From NCBI GenBank assembly GCA_014061035.1, contig JACGMN010000045.1, positions 1-7,308 on the forward strand: DNA of 7,308 nt. Reading direction: 5' to 3'. How positions within the stretch are numbered: the first letter of the stretch is position 1; each line of letters begins with the position of its first letter. The stretch comes from Candidatus Methanophagales archaeon (lineage in GTDB: Archaea > Halobacteriota > Syntropharchaeia > Alkanophagales > Methanospirareceae). Below are positions 1 through 5,863 of this stretch, piece after piece. A program made the translations under genes and the position numbers. The notes beneath the pieces were generated by a model, which did not search any database, was not told the DNA's origin, and worked only from the letters and a program-made list of their open reading frames with translations.

Positions 1-152
1 CCGTCAAAAAAAGTATAATTCTCTAGTGCGTGTATCACTTCGTCAACATGATAAAATCGTGCGTACCGGCACAATTCAGGTGATTCTGAACTTATTCCCA
101 GTCTAAATTCGTGCTCTAACCCCTGCCATCTCTGCAAATTCTCCCTTACCAT
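1..152 (-). CDS. Partial CDS, N-terminus only: possible Dop/PafA-like (glutamine-synthetase-fold) ligase or deamidase
   Basis: An open frame starts at ATG 152-150 and runs off the left edge after 50 full codons without a stop. It is preceded by an in-frame stop at 164-162 and lies 21 bases downstream of the ATPase stop on the same strand, so co-transcription is likely. Residues 11-16 read GLEHEF and 19-22 read GISS. The G-x-E-x-E-[FY] pattern marks the first metal/ATP-binding strand of the glutamate-cysteine-ligase / glutamine-synthetase-like fold, and Dop and PafA begin with closely similar strings (GTEVEYGISS, GIETEFG, quoted from memory). Here two extra residues (RL) separate the motif from GISS. 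An alternative start is TTG at 137-135, which has AGGGAG just upstream. Proximity to an ARC-like ATPase supports the idea. With only 50 residues this remains tentative; another carboxylate-amine ligase family, or chance, is possible. Confidence 0.5.
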   Translation of the reverse strand, partial: MVRENLQRWQGLEHEFRLGISSESPELCRYARFYHVDEVIHALENYTFFD

Positions 153-173
153 CTCACATATTTAGGATTTAGG

Positions 174-1823
174 TCAGTAATGCATTCCCGTCTCTTCATC
201 TGGCATCTCTTCATATCCTGATGCTAATATTTCCTCCGCTCTTCGCTGCACAAACTTATCAAATCCTTCTTTCAGGTGCTGCATGTTCAGACCTACTTCT
301 TCGACATGCTTATATCTCTTGACAAAATCTTTTGTTTTTCTCCCGACATCCAGTACCTCTGAAAATCCTTCCTCGTCCCACGCCTTCTTCAGCACCTCGT
401 TACGGATAGCACCTTTTTTCATCATCATCATTGTTCTCTCTTCTAGTGCCTTATCTCTAGCGTAACCCAATATCTGCGCTATGAACCGTCCCGTTATTAT
501 GTCTTTGCGCTTTATACGTCCGATTTCTGTCTCAACGAACGCGTCTGAATACATGTAATCGACAATCTCCTTCGTCAGATACGATCTCGCTTCTTCTTCG
601 CTTCCTTTCTCCTTTATCAGGTAGTGGTCAATAGGGACGTTCTTCACATAAATCGATACAATTGAGTACGCGGCTTCTTTATCTGGCATTTGCACCTCTA
701 TTATCTTGTCAAATCGCGACCTGAACGCAGAATCTATGAGATGCAGCCGGTTCGTTGCACCTATTACGGTTAGGTGCGGATGCAATTCGTAAAACCCATC
801 TAAAATGTCCAGCAACTGTGCCGTAACTCTTTCAGGTGCACCTGACGATCCCGTGTGCATGCCCCTTTCCTGTGCTAATGCGTCTATCTCGTCAAAGAAG
901 ATCACGGCATAGTCGTTCGTTCCGTCCTCTAATTTATCGTTCGCTGCCTTGAAAACTACTCTTACATTCTTCTCGGACTCGCCAAGCCACATACTGAAAA
1001 GCTCTCCGGCACCCACCTTTACAAATTCACAGTTGGGTAATGCAGATGCTAAGGCTTTCGCGCACATCGTTTTTCCGCATCCCGGCGGACCGTACATCAA
1101 TATTCTTCTGGAACTTTCACCATATCTTGAGTAATCTTCAGGATTGACCATCGGAAGAACAATGCTCTTTAATAATTCTTGTTTTACAGTTTTCAAGCCG
1201 CCAATATTGTTAAAACTCACTCCCGGGCTCTTCGTTACTTCATAGCGCGAATATTCTTTTGGACTGTAACTTCTCTTTATATCCAGCGTACCGGGCAGGA
1301 GTCCTACCTTCATCCCCTCTTTTATTATCTCCTTCTCTTTATCCCCGAGTTTCTTATATATTCTACCACGACCCTTTCCAGCAGATATCTCAGCTATCCA
1401 ACCACTACCACTGCCATCTTCGCCGTCATCATCTTCCTTTCTCAGCTCTTCTATCTCTCCCACCTCCAAAGTTACCATCCGGTCATAGACTTCCGTGATT
1501 CCGACGGTAAATCCGCTCGGATTATTTTTATCCGGTATGCGTCCCACAAAAACGTATTTGCCTTCCTGGAGATTCTCTATCTCTTTCGCGGTGAGTGTAC
1601 CATAAGGTAACGCTTTTAATACGCCATTTAAATTTACAATAGCACTCTCGTCAAGTTTCTCAACAACGAATCCGCAATCTAAGGGAGGCGATCGAGATTT
1701 TGATACAAGCCGCTCTAAATCATCTTTATATGCTGCTGTCTCCTCGTATCTCCGCCTTAATCTCCGGTATTCACTCTCTAATCGCTCATACTCATCCCTT
1801 GGAATATACTCCACCTCTTCCAT
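174..1823 (-). CDS. ARC/Mpa-like proteasomal AAA+ ATPase (coiled coil, two OB-like domains, AAA)
   Basis: A 549-residue cytosolic AAA+ unfoldase, predicted to form a hexameric ring that threads substrates into a 20S proteasome. Residues 8-43 are heptad-like and highly charged (coiled coil); 48-125 and about 141-195 look like two OB-type beta domains joined by an acidic glycine-rich linker (128-141). The AAA module starts at NIGGL (206-210) with Walker A GPPGCGKT (245-252), pore loop MWLGE (278-282), Walker B VIFFDEID (307-314), sensor-1 GATN (355-358) and arginine-finger region R368/R370. By eye, the double OB region and the C-terminal segment after the AAA core (about 380-460) align better with Mpa/ARC than with PAN, which has one OB domain. 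Mpa is about 60 residues longer. The protein ends GMHY, where a canonical HbYX tail would have Tyr next to last. The archaeal AMA group or another PAN relative is the main alternative. The ATG at 1823-1821 follows a TATA-like box with a very short leader. Confidence 0.85.
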   Translation of the reverse strand: MEEVEYIPRDEYERLESEYRRLRRRYEETAAYKDDLERLVSKSRSPPLDCGFVVEKLDESAIVNLNGVLKALPYGTLTAKEIENLQEGKYVFVGRIPDKNNPSGFTVGITEVYDRMVTLEVGEIEELRKEDDDGEDGSGSGWIAEISAGKGRGRIYKKLGDKEKEIIKEGMKVGLLPGTLDIKRSYSPKEYSRYEVTKSPGVSFNNIGGLKTVKQELLKSIVLPMVNPEDYSRYGESSRRILMYGPPGCGKTMCAKALASALPNCEFVKVGAGELFSMWLGESEKNVRVVFKAANDKLEDGTNDYAVIFFDEIDALAQERGMHTGSSGAPERVTAQLLDILDGFYELHPHLTVIGATNRLHLIDSAFRSRFDKIIEVQMPDKEAAYSIVSIYVKNVPIDHYLIKEKGSEEEARSYLTKEIVDYMYSDAFVETEIGRIKRKDIITGRFIAQILGYARDKALEERTMMMMKKGAIRNEVLKKAWDEEGFSEVLDVGRKTKDFVKRYKHVEEVGLNMQHLKEGFDKFVQRRAEEILASGYEEMPDEETGMHY

Positions 1824-1846
1824 TTTTGCTCACTAAAATATAAGAG

Positions 1847-1854
1847 ATAGCTAT
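1847..1854. promoter_or_regulatory. Palindrome ATAGCTAT, copy 1 (operator candidate)
   Basis: A perfect 8-bp palindrome directly abutting the downstream side of the ATPase TATA-like box. With flanking bases (AGATAGCTAT, 1845-1854) it is an exact 10-bp inverted match to 1918-1927 in the same intergenic region. Placement between TATA box and start fits a repressor site. A regulator is not identified; the adjacent AbrB-domain protein is a candidate by inference. Confidence 0.35.
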
Positions 1855-1864
1855 TATAAAAAAC
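1855..1864 (-). promoter_or_regulatory. TATA-like box for the ARC-like ATPase gene
   Basis: Read on the minus strand, the bases GTTTTTTATAAT occur about 32-42 bases before the ATPase ATG. Archaeal TATA boxes lie roughly 25 bases upstream of the transcription start, so this would give a leader of only a few bases. Assignment is by composition and spacing only. Confidence 0.4.
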
Positions 1865-1891
1865 CCAAAACCATCTTCTGTATTTATATAG

Positions 1892-1903
1892 TATATATAA
1901 AAT
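1892..1903 (+). promoter_or_regulatory. TATA-like box for the AbrB-PhoU gene
   Basis: TATATATAAAAT lies about 50-60 bases upstream of the likely ATG at 1953, predicting a transcription start near 1920-1928 and a leader of about 25-30 bases. The whole stretch 1880-1935 is extremely AT-rich, so the exact box is uncertain. Confidence 0.4.
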
Positions 1904-1917
1904 ATTAATAATTGTAT

Positions 1918-1925
1918 ATAGCTAT
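1918..1925. promoter_or_regulatory. Palindrome ATAGCTAT, copy 2 (operator candidate)
   Basis: A second copy of the 8-bp palindrome, 71 bases from the first and overlapping the predicted transcription start of the AbrB-PhoU gene. The extended form ATAGCTATCT (1918-1927) is the reverse complement of 1845-1854, so the two sites are arranged symmetrically with respect to the two divergent genes. Confidence 0.35.
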
Positions 1926-1952
1926 CTATATGTAGCGATATATGTGGTAAAG

Positions 1953-2981
1953 ATGACGAAAGAAGAAAAACGGAGGATACAACTCACAGGTGGTGCTACG
2001 TATACGGTCTCGCTACCTATAAAATGGGCAAGAGAAGCGGGTGTAAAGCAGGGAGATGAACTCTCGCTAATTCAACGGCGCGATAAATCGCTCGTCTTAA
2101 CTCCGGTGAAGGAGAAAGAAGAGCAGATAAGATGCGCTGAACTCGTGCACCTGGAGAGCGAGAGCTTCGAGGGCAATTTCAGGTATCTTATCGCGCACTA
2201 TCTCGTTGGCTATGATGTCATAAAGCTGCTATCTCCGGGTGGCTTTGAAGCTGAGACGCGAAAGAGGATAAAAATGGAAGTGAGGAAGCGGCTGATCGGC
2301 ATGGAAGTCGTTGGCGAATCGTCAAAGGAGATGGTGCTTAAAAGCTTCTTGAAATATGAGGATTTCACGCTGCGGGCGGCGATGCATAGTATGGCGGAAA
2401 TAATACTGGCAATGCAAGAAGATGCGATCTCTGCGATTGTGAATAGCGACAATAACCGTGCTAAGGACGTTATAGAGCGGGATAACGAGATAGATAGATT
2501 TTATTTGCTTATTGTTCGGCAGCTTAAGGCGGTAATAACTGACCCGGAGCTTGCGAAGAAGATGGGGGAGAGCAGACCGCGAGATAGCCTGGGATACCGG
2601 ATTATCGTGAAGAATATGGAGCGGATAGGAGATCATATTGAGAGCATAGCGAAGAATTCTATGAGGATGAGCTCACCGGTCGGTCTTGAAAGCATAAAAG
2701 ATGCTGGCACTCGTACTAGAACTCTCTTTACTAAGACCCTCACCGCTGTATATAATAGGGATATAGTACAGGCGAATGAAGCGATAACTGATGCAAATAT
2801 CCTGATTGATATGGTTGAATCTGTAAATGAGCGAATCTTAACTGGAGAAGGGAGTGCTACAGACAAGATATGCGCTTTTTCTATAATAGAGAGTTTGGGA
2901 AAGATAGCAAAGTATTGTGAAGATATAGCGGAGATAGCGATAAACCTCGGGATAGATGAACCCTGGGAATCAGAGTTTTGA
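1953..2981 (+). CDS. phoU: AbrB/SpoVT-domain PhoU-family regulator
   Basis: A cytosolic regulator of about 342 residues. Residues 6-50 (counted from ATG 1953) form a swapped-hairpin AbrB/SpoVT-type DNA-binding domain, recognisable from RRIQLTGGATYTVSLP, then IKWAREAGVKQGDEL and a closing LVLTP strand. The rest is helical with two PhoU-type repeats; the metal-binding E/D-xxx-D signatures appear as ERIGDHIE (223-230) and KYCEDIAE (320-327). This AbrB plus PhoU architecture is typical of archaeal phosphate-uptake regulators, which are thought to sense phosphate status, often with Pst transporters, though no pst gene is visible here. A GTG at 1944 would add three residues (MVK). I prefer ATG 1953 because GTGGTAAAG just before it may serve as a weak ribosome binding site and the domain starts soon after. 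The AbrB domain makes autoregulation through the upstream palindromes plausible. Confidence 0.88.
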   Translation: MTKEEKRRIQLTGGATYTVSLPIKWAREAGVKQGDELSLIQRRDKSLVLTPVKEKEEQIRCAELVHLESESFEGNFRYLIAHYLVGYDVIKLLSPGGFEAETRKRIKMEVRKRLIGMEVVGESSKEMVLKSFLKYEDFTLRAAMHSMAEIILAMQEDAISAIVNSDNNRAKDVIERDNEIDRFYLLIVRQLKAVITDPELAKKMGESRPRDSLGYRIIVKNMERIGDHIESIAKNSMRMSSPVGLESIKDAGTRTRTLFTKTLTAVYNRDIVQANEAITDANILIDMVESVNERILTGEGSATDKICAFSIIESLGKIAKYCEDIAEIAINLGIDEPWESEF

Positions 2982-2989
2982 TTTATTTT
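2982..2989 (+). terminator. T-rich tract after AbrB-PhoU
   Basis: TTTATTTT follows the TGA stop directly. Archaeal RNA polymerase terminates at U-rich tracts without needing a hairpin, so this is a plausible but weak terminator. It lies just before the first copy of the 64-bp repeat. Confidence 0.3.
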
Positions 2990-3053
2990 CGTATATTTAA
3001 AATCCTGATTATCTGCGTTCATCTGCGTCAGATTATAAAATTTATTCTTTCTC
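2990..3053 (-). repeat. 64-bp dispersed repeat, copy 1
   Basis: This block matches 6605-6668 at 63 of 64 positions, in the same orientation, 3615 bp apart. It sits between the convergent ends of AbrB-PhoU and dacZ and includes the last codons and TAA stop of dacZ. Internally, ATCTGCGTTC (3011-3020) and ATCTGCGTCA (3021-3030) form a 10-bp tandem repeat. On the minus strand AATCTG and CAGAT can pair around a 3-base loop; a longer alternative pairs 3008-3015 with 3029-3036 at 7 of 8 positions. Both ends are AT-rich and TATA-like. No coding function is evident. Strand is given in the orientation of the gene it follows. Confidence 0.85.
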
Positions 3054-3641
3054 GTTTCTCGTTCTTGTCTTTACAACCACCGCTAAATTCAAGTCCTTTT
3101 CTACTATCTCTTCATATTCTCCTTTTATCCGTGGTTTTATCATCTCCAGATCACCTATCTCTGTTAATATCTCGGCAATCAATTCGCCATCGTCAAATAT
3201 TCTCACTACGTCGTCATTCTCTGAGACCACTACCGCTACCGCATCAGTCTCTCTGGAGATGGACGCGGCAGCCATGTGCCTGGTGCCAAAACCCATGGGG
3301 AGGTCTATAAACCGCGGACTCGTCTCGATATATCGTGATGCGGAAAGAACATAACCATCACCACTAATGACGAAGGCGCCGTCCATCTTCGCCAGTTCAC
3401 TTATCATTCCCTGAACGTTTGCATCACGTATCGCCTTTACCTCCTTCGGGTACTGTGCAAGCGGGTCTAAGATTAATGGAGTTGATCTTTTTAATACTTC
3501 TTCCTCGTCTCCAACTACAAATAGTGCGCCTATACTAGATCGCTCATCAGTATGCCTCGCTATTCTCACCGCTATCTTTATCACCGTCTCTAAGACTTCG
3601 GGATTGCATATCTGTACTTCTCTGCAAATTCTATCCAGCAT
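3042..3641 (-). CDS. dacZ: Diadenylate cyclase, DacZ type (DisA_N/DUF147 domain)
   Basis: A 199-residue soluble protein made almost entirely of the DAC domain, which condenses two ATP molecules into cyclic di-AMP, a messenger linked to osmolyte and potassium control. Diagnostic segments are SSIGALFVVGD (36-45), the DGA motif at 87-89 within MDGAFVISGDG, and GTRHMAAASISRETDAVAVVVSE (119-141), which holds the catalytic/ATP-binding RHR region and ends in the conserved SE. There is no membrane segment and no DNA-binding C-terminal domain, so it matches archaeal DacZ rather than bacterial DisA or CdaA. The third residue of the RHR motif is Met (R121 H122 M123). The gene ends inside the 64-bp repeat. 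The ATG at 3641-3639 gives the usual short N-terminal helix before the domain. It is divergent from pantoate kinase. Confidence 0.9.
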   Translation of the reverse strand: MLDRICREVQICNPEVLETVIKIAVRIARHTDERSSIGALFVVGDEEEVLKRSTPLILDPLAQYPKEVKAIRDANVQGMISELAKMDGAFVISGDGYVLSASRYIETSPRFIDLPMGFGTRHMAAASISRETDAVAVVVSENDDVVRIFDDGELIAEILTEIGDLEMIKPRIKGEYEEIVEKDLNLAVVVKTRTRNEKE

Positions 3642-3663
3642 TTTTCCGCTATGCTATAACTTC

Positions 3664-3671
3664 TTTAAATG
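3664..3671 (+). promoter_or_regulatory. TATA-like box for pantoate kinase
   Basis: TTTAAATG at 3664-3671 on the plus strand, followed by GTATAAC, lies about 29-36 bases before ATG 3700. This spacing fits a leaderless or nearly leaderless transcript. Weak evidence from composition and distance only. Confidence 0.3.
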
Positions 3672-3686
3672 TATAACGAAGCTATT

Positions 3687-3696
3687 CTTTTATATC
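3687..3696 (-). promoter_or_regulatory. TATA-like box for dacZ
   Basis: GATATAAAAG on the minus strand, about 46-55 bases before the dacZ ATG, is a good archaeal TATA-box match and predicts a leader of about 20-25 bases. It lies a few bases upstream of the pantoate kinase start, so the two divergent promoters are interleaved. Confidence 0.45.
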
Positions 3697-3708
3697 GAAA
3701 TGTGCGGA

Positions 3709-4629
3709 ATGCGGATTACAAAGTCATACTCGCCATCGCATATATCCGGCTTCTTTGCGATATGCGATAACAAAAATCCACTCTATAAAGGCTCTATCGG
3801 CTGTGGCATCGTCTTAGAATCTGGTTGTGTAACTGAGGTCTCGGTCTCACCCTGTAATTGTAATGATCTTCCGGTAACAGTAACAGTAGATATAAAAATA
3901 AATGGCGTGAGAGAAGAGGAAGCATATACCACCAGGTACGTTGTCGACCGGTTAACAGGTATGCGTAAGTCTGAAGCTGAAGTTATGGTATCGGTATCAA
4001 CGAACTTTGCAGTGCCGGTAGGTTGCGGGTTTGGTGCAAGTGGTGCCGGTGCACTCAGTACCGCTTTCGCTTTGAATAAACTTTTATCGCTCAACATGAC
4101 GCTGAACGAGGTAGCGCAGATAGCACACTGCGCCGAGGTCGAGAACAGAACAGGTTTAGGAGATGTAATTGCTGAGGCATACGGTGGTGGTGTAGTAGTA
4201 AGAAAAAAGCCGGGTCCGCCTGAGATAGGAGTGATCGACCGGATACCGCATAGGAACGAGAAGATAAGTTATGTAGTGCTCGGTATTGATGAAACACGTA
4301 CAAAAACAGTCTTAACAGAGGCAGACGAAGAAGGGCAGGAGGGCGAAGAGATGAAACGGCGGATAAACGAAACTGGTAGAGCTGCAATGAAAACGCTGAT
4401 GCGGAGACCTACGTTAGAGACATTCATTAGCGTATCACGCGAATTCGCGCTGCGAAGCGAGTTGATAAGTAGTACCTGCAAGGATGTGATAGAAGCGGTA
4501 GCTGCCGAAGGAAAGATTGCGGGCGTGGCAATGTTAGGAGAGACGGTCTTTGTCATCGGCGATAGCGAAGCACTGAGAGAGTTTGGAGTGGTAAAGGAGT
4601 GCAGAATATCTGATGCCGGAGTTAGTTAG
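3709..4629 (+). CDS. Pantoate kinase (PoK), GHMP-kinase family
   Basis: A soluble kinase of about 306 residues that phosphorylates pantoate to 4-phosphopantoate in archaeal CoA synthesis; phosphopantothenate synthetase then couples beta-alanine. The N-terminus SYSPSHISGFFAICDNKNP is the family's substrate-side strand. The GHMP phosphate-binding loop PVGCGFGASGAGALS is at residues 103-117, followed by the conserved GLGDV (149-153) and AYGGGVVVR. The C-terminal third contains VAAEGKIAGVAMLGETVF, the usual GHMP closing motif. The frame is open back to 3604, but that extension overlaps dacZ and reads as unrelated sequence. Homologues start close to MRITKSYSPSH, so ATG 3709 is chosen; ATG 3700 (adding MCG) is equally acceptable and better placed for a leaderless transcript. 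The stop TAG overlaps the 3' end of hemA by 8 bases. Confidence 0.88.
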   Translation: MRITKSYSPSHISGFFAICDNKNPLYKGSIGCGIVLESGCVTEVSVSPCNCNDLPVTVTVDIKINGVREEEAYTTRYVVDRLTGMRKSEAEVMVSVSTNFAVPVGCGFGASGAGALSTAFALNKLLSLNMTLNEVAQIAHCAEVENRTGLGDVIAEAYGGGVVVRKKPGPPEIGVIDRIPHRNEKISYVVLGIDETRTKTVLTEADEEGQEGEEMKRRINETGRAAMKTLMRRPTLETFISVSREFALRSELISSTCKDVIEAVAAEGKIAGVAMLGETVFVIGDSEALREFGVVKECRISDAGVS

Positions 4630-5851
4630 TGCTATCAAGATCAAACTCTTTCTCGACCTGCACCATAAGCGAATCGATGAAATTAGCATCAGTGCAATTT
4701 CTGAGTATCTTTGTGGGTGTATGAAGCGTTTTTTTTAAAAGAGCTTTTGCAAAACCTTCCAGTACCTCTTTCTCGCTCCTACCTCTCCTAGAATAACGGA
4801 GCGCTTTCTTCTTCTCTTCCTCCATCACGTGATACGCATGTTTATAAAGTATACTGATAAGTATCTCGGCATTTTCGCGGTTTAAAATGTATTTAAATAT
4901 TTCTATCTCGTTCTCTATTATTTCTTCAACTCTACTAACCTCAGAAAGCCTTCTCTTCAGGTTATCCTGACTTATCTCGTATAAACTGTCTAAGTCATAC
5001 AGCTCAATTCCCGCTATCTCGCCTACTCGCTCATCCACATCCTTTGGATTCGCTATGTCTATAATATAAAGCACGTTATCCGTTGTACGATGCTCCATCA
5101 CTCTTACCATCGAATTGTAATCGAGAATATAGTGTGGTGCCGATGTCGTGCAGATCGCGATATCACAGGTAGCAAGATACTTCTCCTTATCTGCCAATCT
5201 GACCGCTTCACAAGAGAGCTCTTCTGCAAGTCTTTTCGCCTTTTCATACGTGCGATTGGAGATGAACATGGCATTCAGAGATTTTTTAGAGATAGCTTTT
5301 GCTACCAGTGCCCCCATATCGCCTGCACCAATTACGAGTATCTTCTTTCCTACCAGGCTACCGGTTATAATTTCTGCGAACGCGACCGCAGCGGACCCGA
5401 TAGAGATAGACCCTTCATTTATTTTTGTATCACTCCTTGCTCGTTTCGCTGCTTTTATCGCTCTTACGAACGCCATGTCCAGAAGACGGTCTATCGTACC
5501 TTCTTTTTTGCTCTCCAGGTGTGACTTCTTTATCTGTCCCAGAATCTGGTCTTCTCCCACGATCATCGCTTCGAGCCCGCAAGCGACACGCATAAGATGC
5601 TCTACAGCGTCTTTACCGACGAAAACCGTACTTTTTTCTAATCTCAGCCTCTTAATAATATCTGCAAGAACTTCTCTTGAGTTCTCCGCCGTGATATACG
5701 CCTCAACACGATTGCAGGTCTTTATAATCACATAACCACTCACTCGCGGGTCGTCCGCAAATAGTTCAGGATTCACACGATCCGCTACCGCTTCAAGTTC
5801 CAGAACATCACAGTTCTTATGCGAGACCACTAAAACGGCGATTTTATGCAT
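4622..5851 (-). CDS. hemA: Glutamyl-tRNA reductase
   Basis: A 409-residue enzyme that reduces glutamyl-tRNA(Glu) with NADPH to glutamate-1-semialdehyde, the first committed step of C5-pathway tetrapyrrole synthesis. The catalytic cysteine is C46 in KTCNRVEAY. Next comes the conserved block VEHLMRVACGLEAMIVGEDQILGQ (83-106), then INEGSISIGSAAVAF (144-158) and the Rossmann NADPH site VIGAGDMG (173-180). The strand IIDIANPKDVD (263-273) follows, and a long helical dimerisation region with LHTPT (376-380) closes the protein. All key elements are present and the length is normal. The ATG at 5851-5849 is 12 bases after the stop of the precorrin-2 dehydrogenase gene, so the two are almost certainly one operon. 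The 3' end overlaps pantoate kinase tail-to-tail. HemL and HemB-D are not in the window. Confidence 0.96.
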   Translation of the reverse strand: MHKIAVLVVSHKNCDVLELEAVADRVNPELFADDPRVSGYVIIKTCNRVEAYITAENSREVLADIIKRLRLEKSTVFVGKDAVEHLMRVACGLEAMIVGEDQILGQIKKSHLESKKEGTIDRLLDMAFVRAIKAAKRARSDTKINEGSISIGSAAVAFAEIITGSLVGKKILVIGAGDMGALVAKAISKKSLNAMFISNRTYEKAKRLAEELSCEAVRLADKEKYLATCDIAICTTSAPHYILDYNSMVRVMEHRTTDNVLYIIDIANPKDVDERVGEIAGIELYDLDSLYEISQDNLKRRLSEVSRVEEIIENEIEIFKYILNRENAEILISILYKHAYHVMEEEKKKALRYSRRGRSEKEVLEGFAKALLKKTLHTPTKILRNCTDANFIDSLMVQVEKEFDLDSTN

Positions 5852-5863
5852 AATTATCTATCT

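Noticed and set aside
1179..1610. 143-codon plus-strand frame inside the ATPase gene
   Set aside because: Antisense shadow of a gene with intact Walker motifs; the hydrophobic Tyr/Ser/Leu composition arises from the reverse strand.
1880..1935. Replication origin in the AT-rich intergenic stretch
   Set aside because: No origin recognition box pattern and no orc1/cdc6 gene nearby; the divergent promoters explain the composition.
2633..3022. 129-codon minus-strand frame antisense to the AbrB-PhoU gene, starting in repeat copy 1
   Set aside because: It is the shadow of a well-supported gene, is rich in Ser/Ile with no recognisable motif, and has no supporting neighbour.
2990..3053. CRISPR repeat
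   Set aside because: Only two copies, 3.6 kb apart, with genes between them and no regular spacers or cas genes.
3604..3708. N-terminal extension of pantoate kinase back to ATG 3604
   Set aside because: It overlaps the dacZ coding start, contains both divergent promoters, and reads as Cys/Phe-rich sequence unlike the family, whose members begin near the SPSHISGFF segment.
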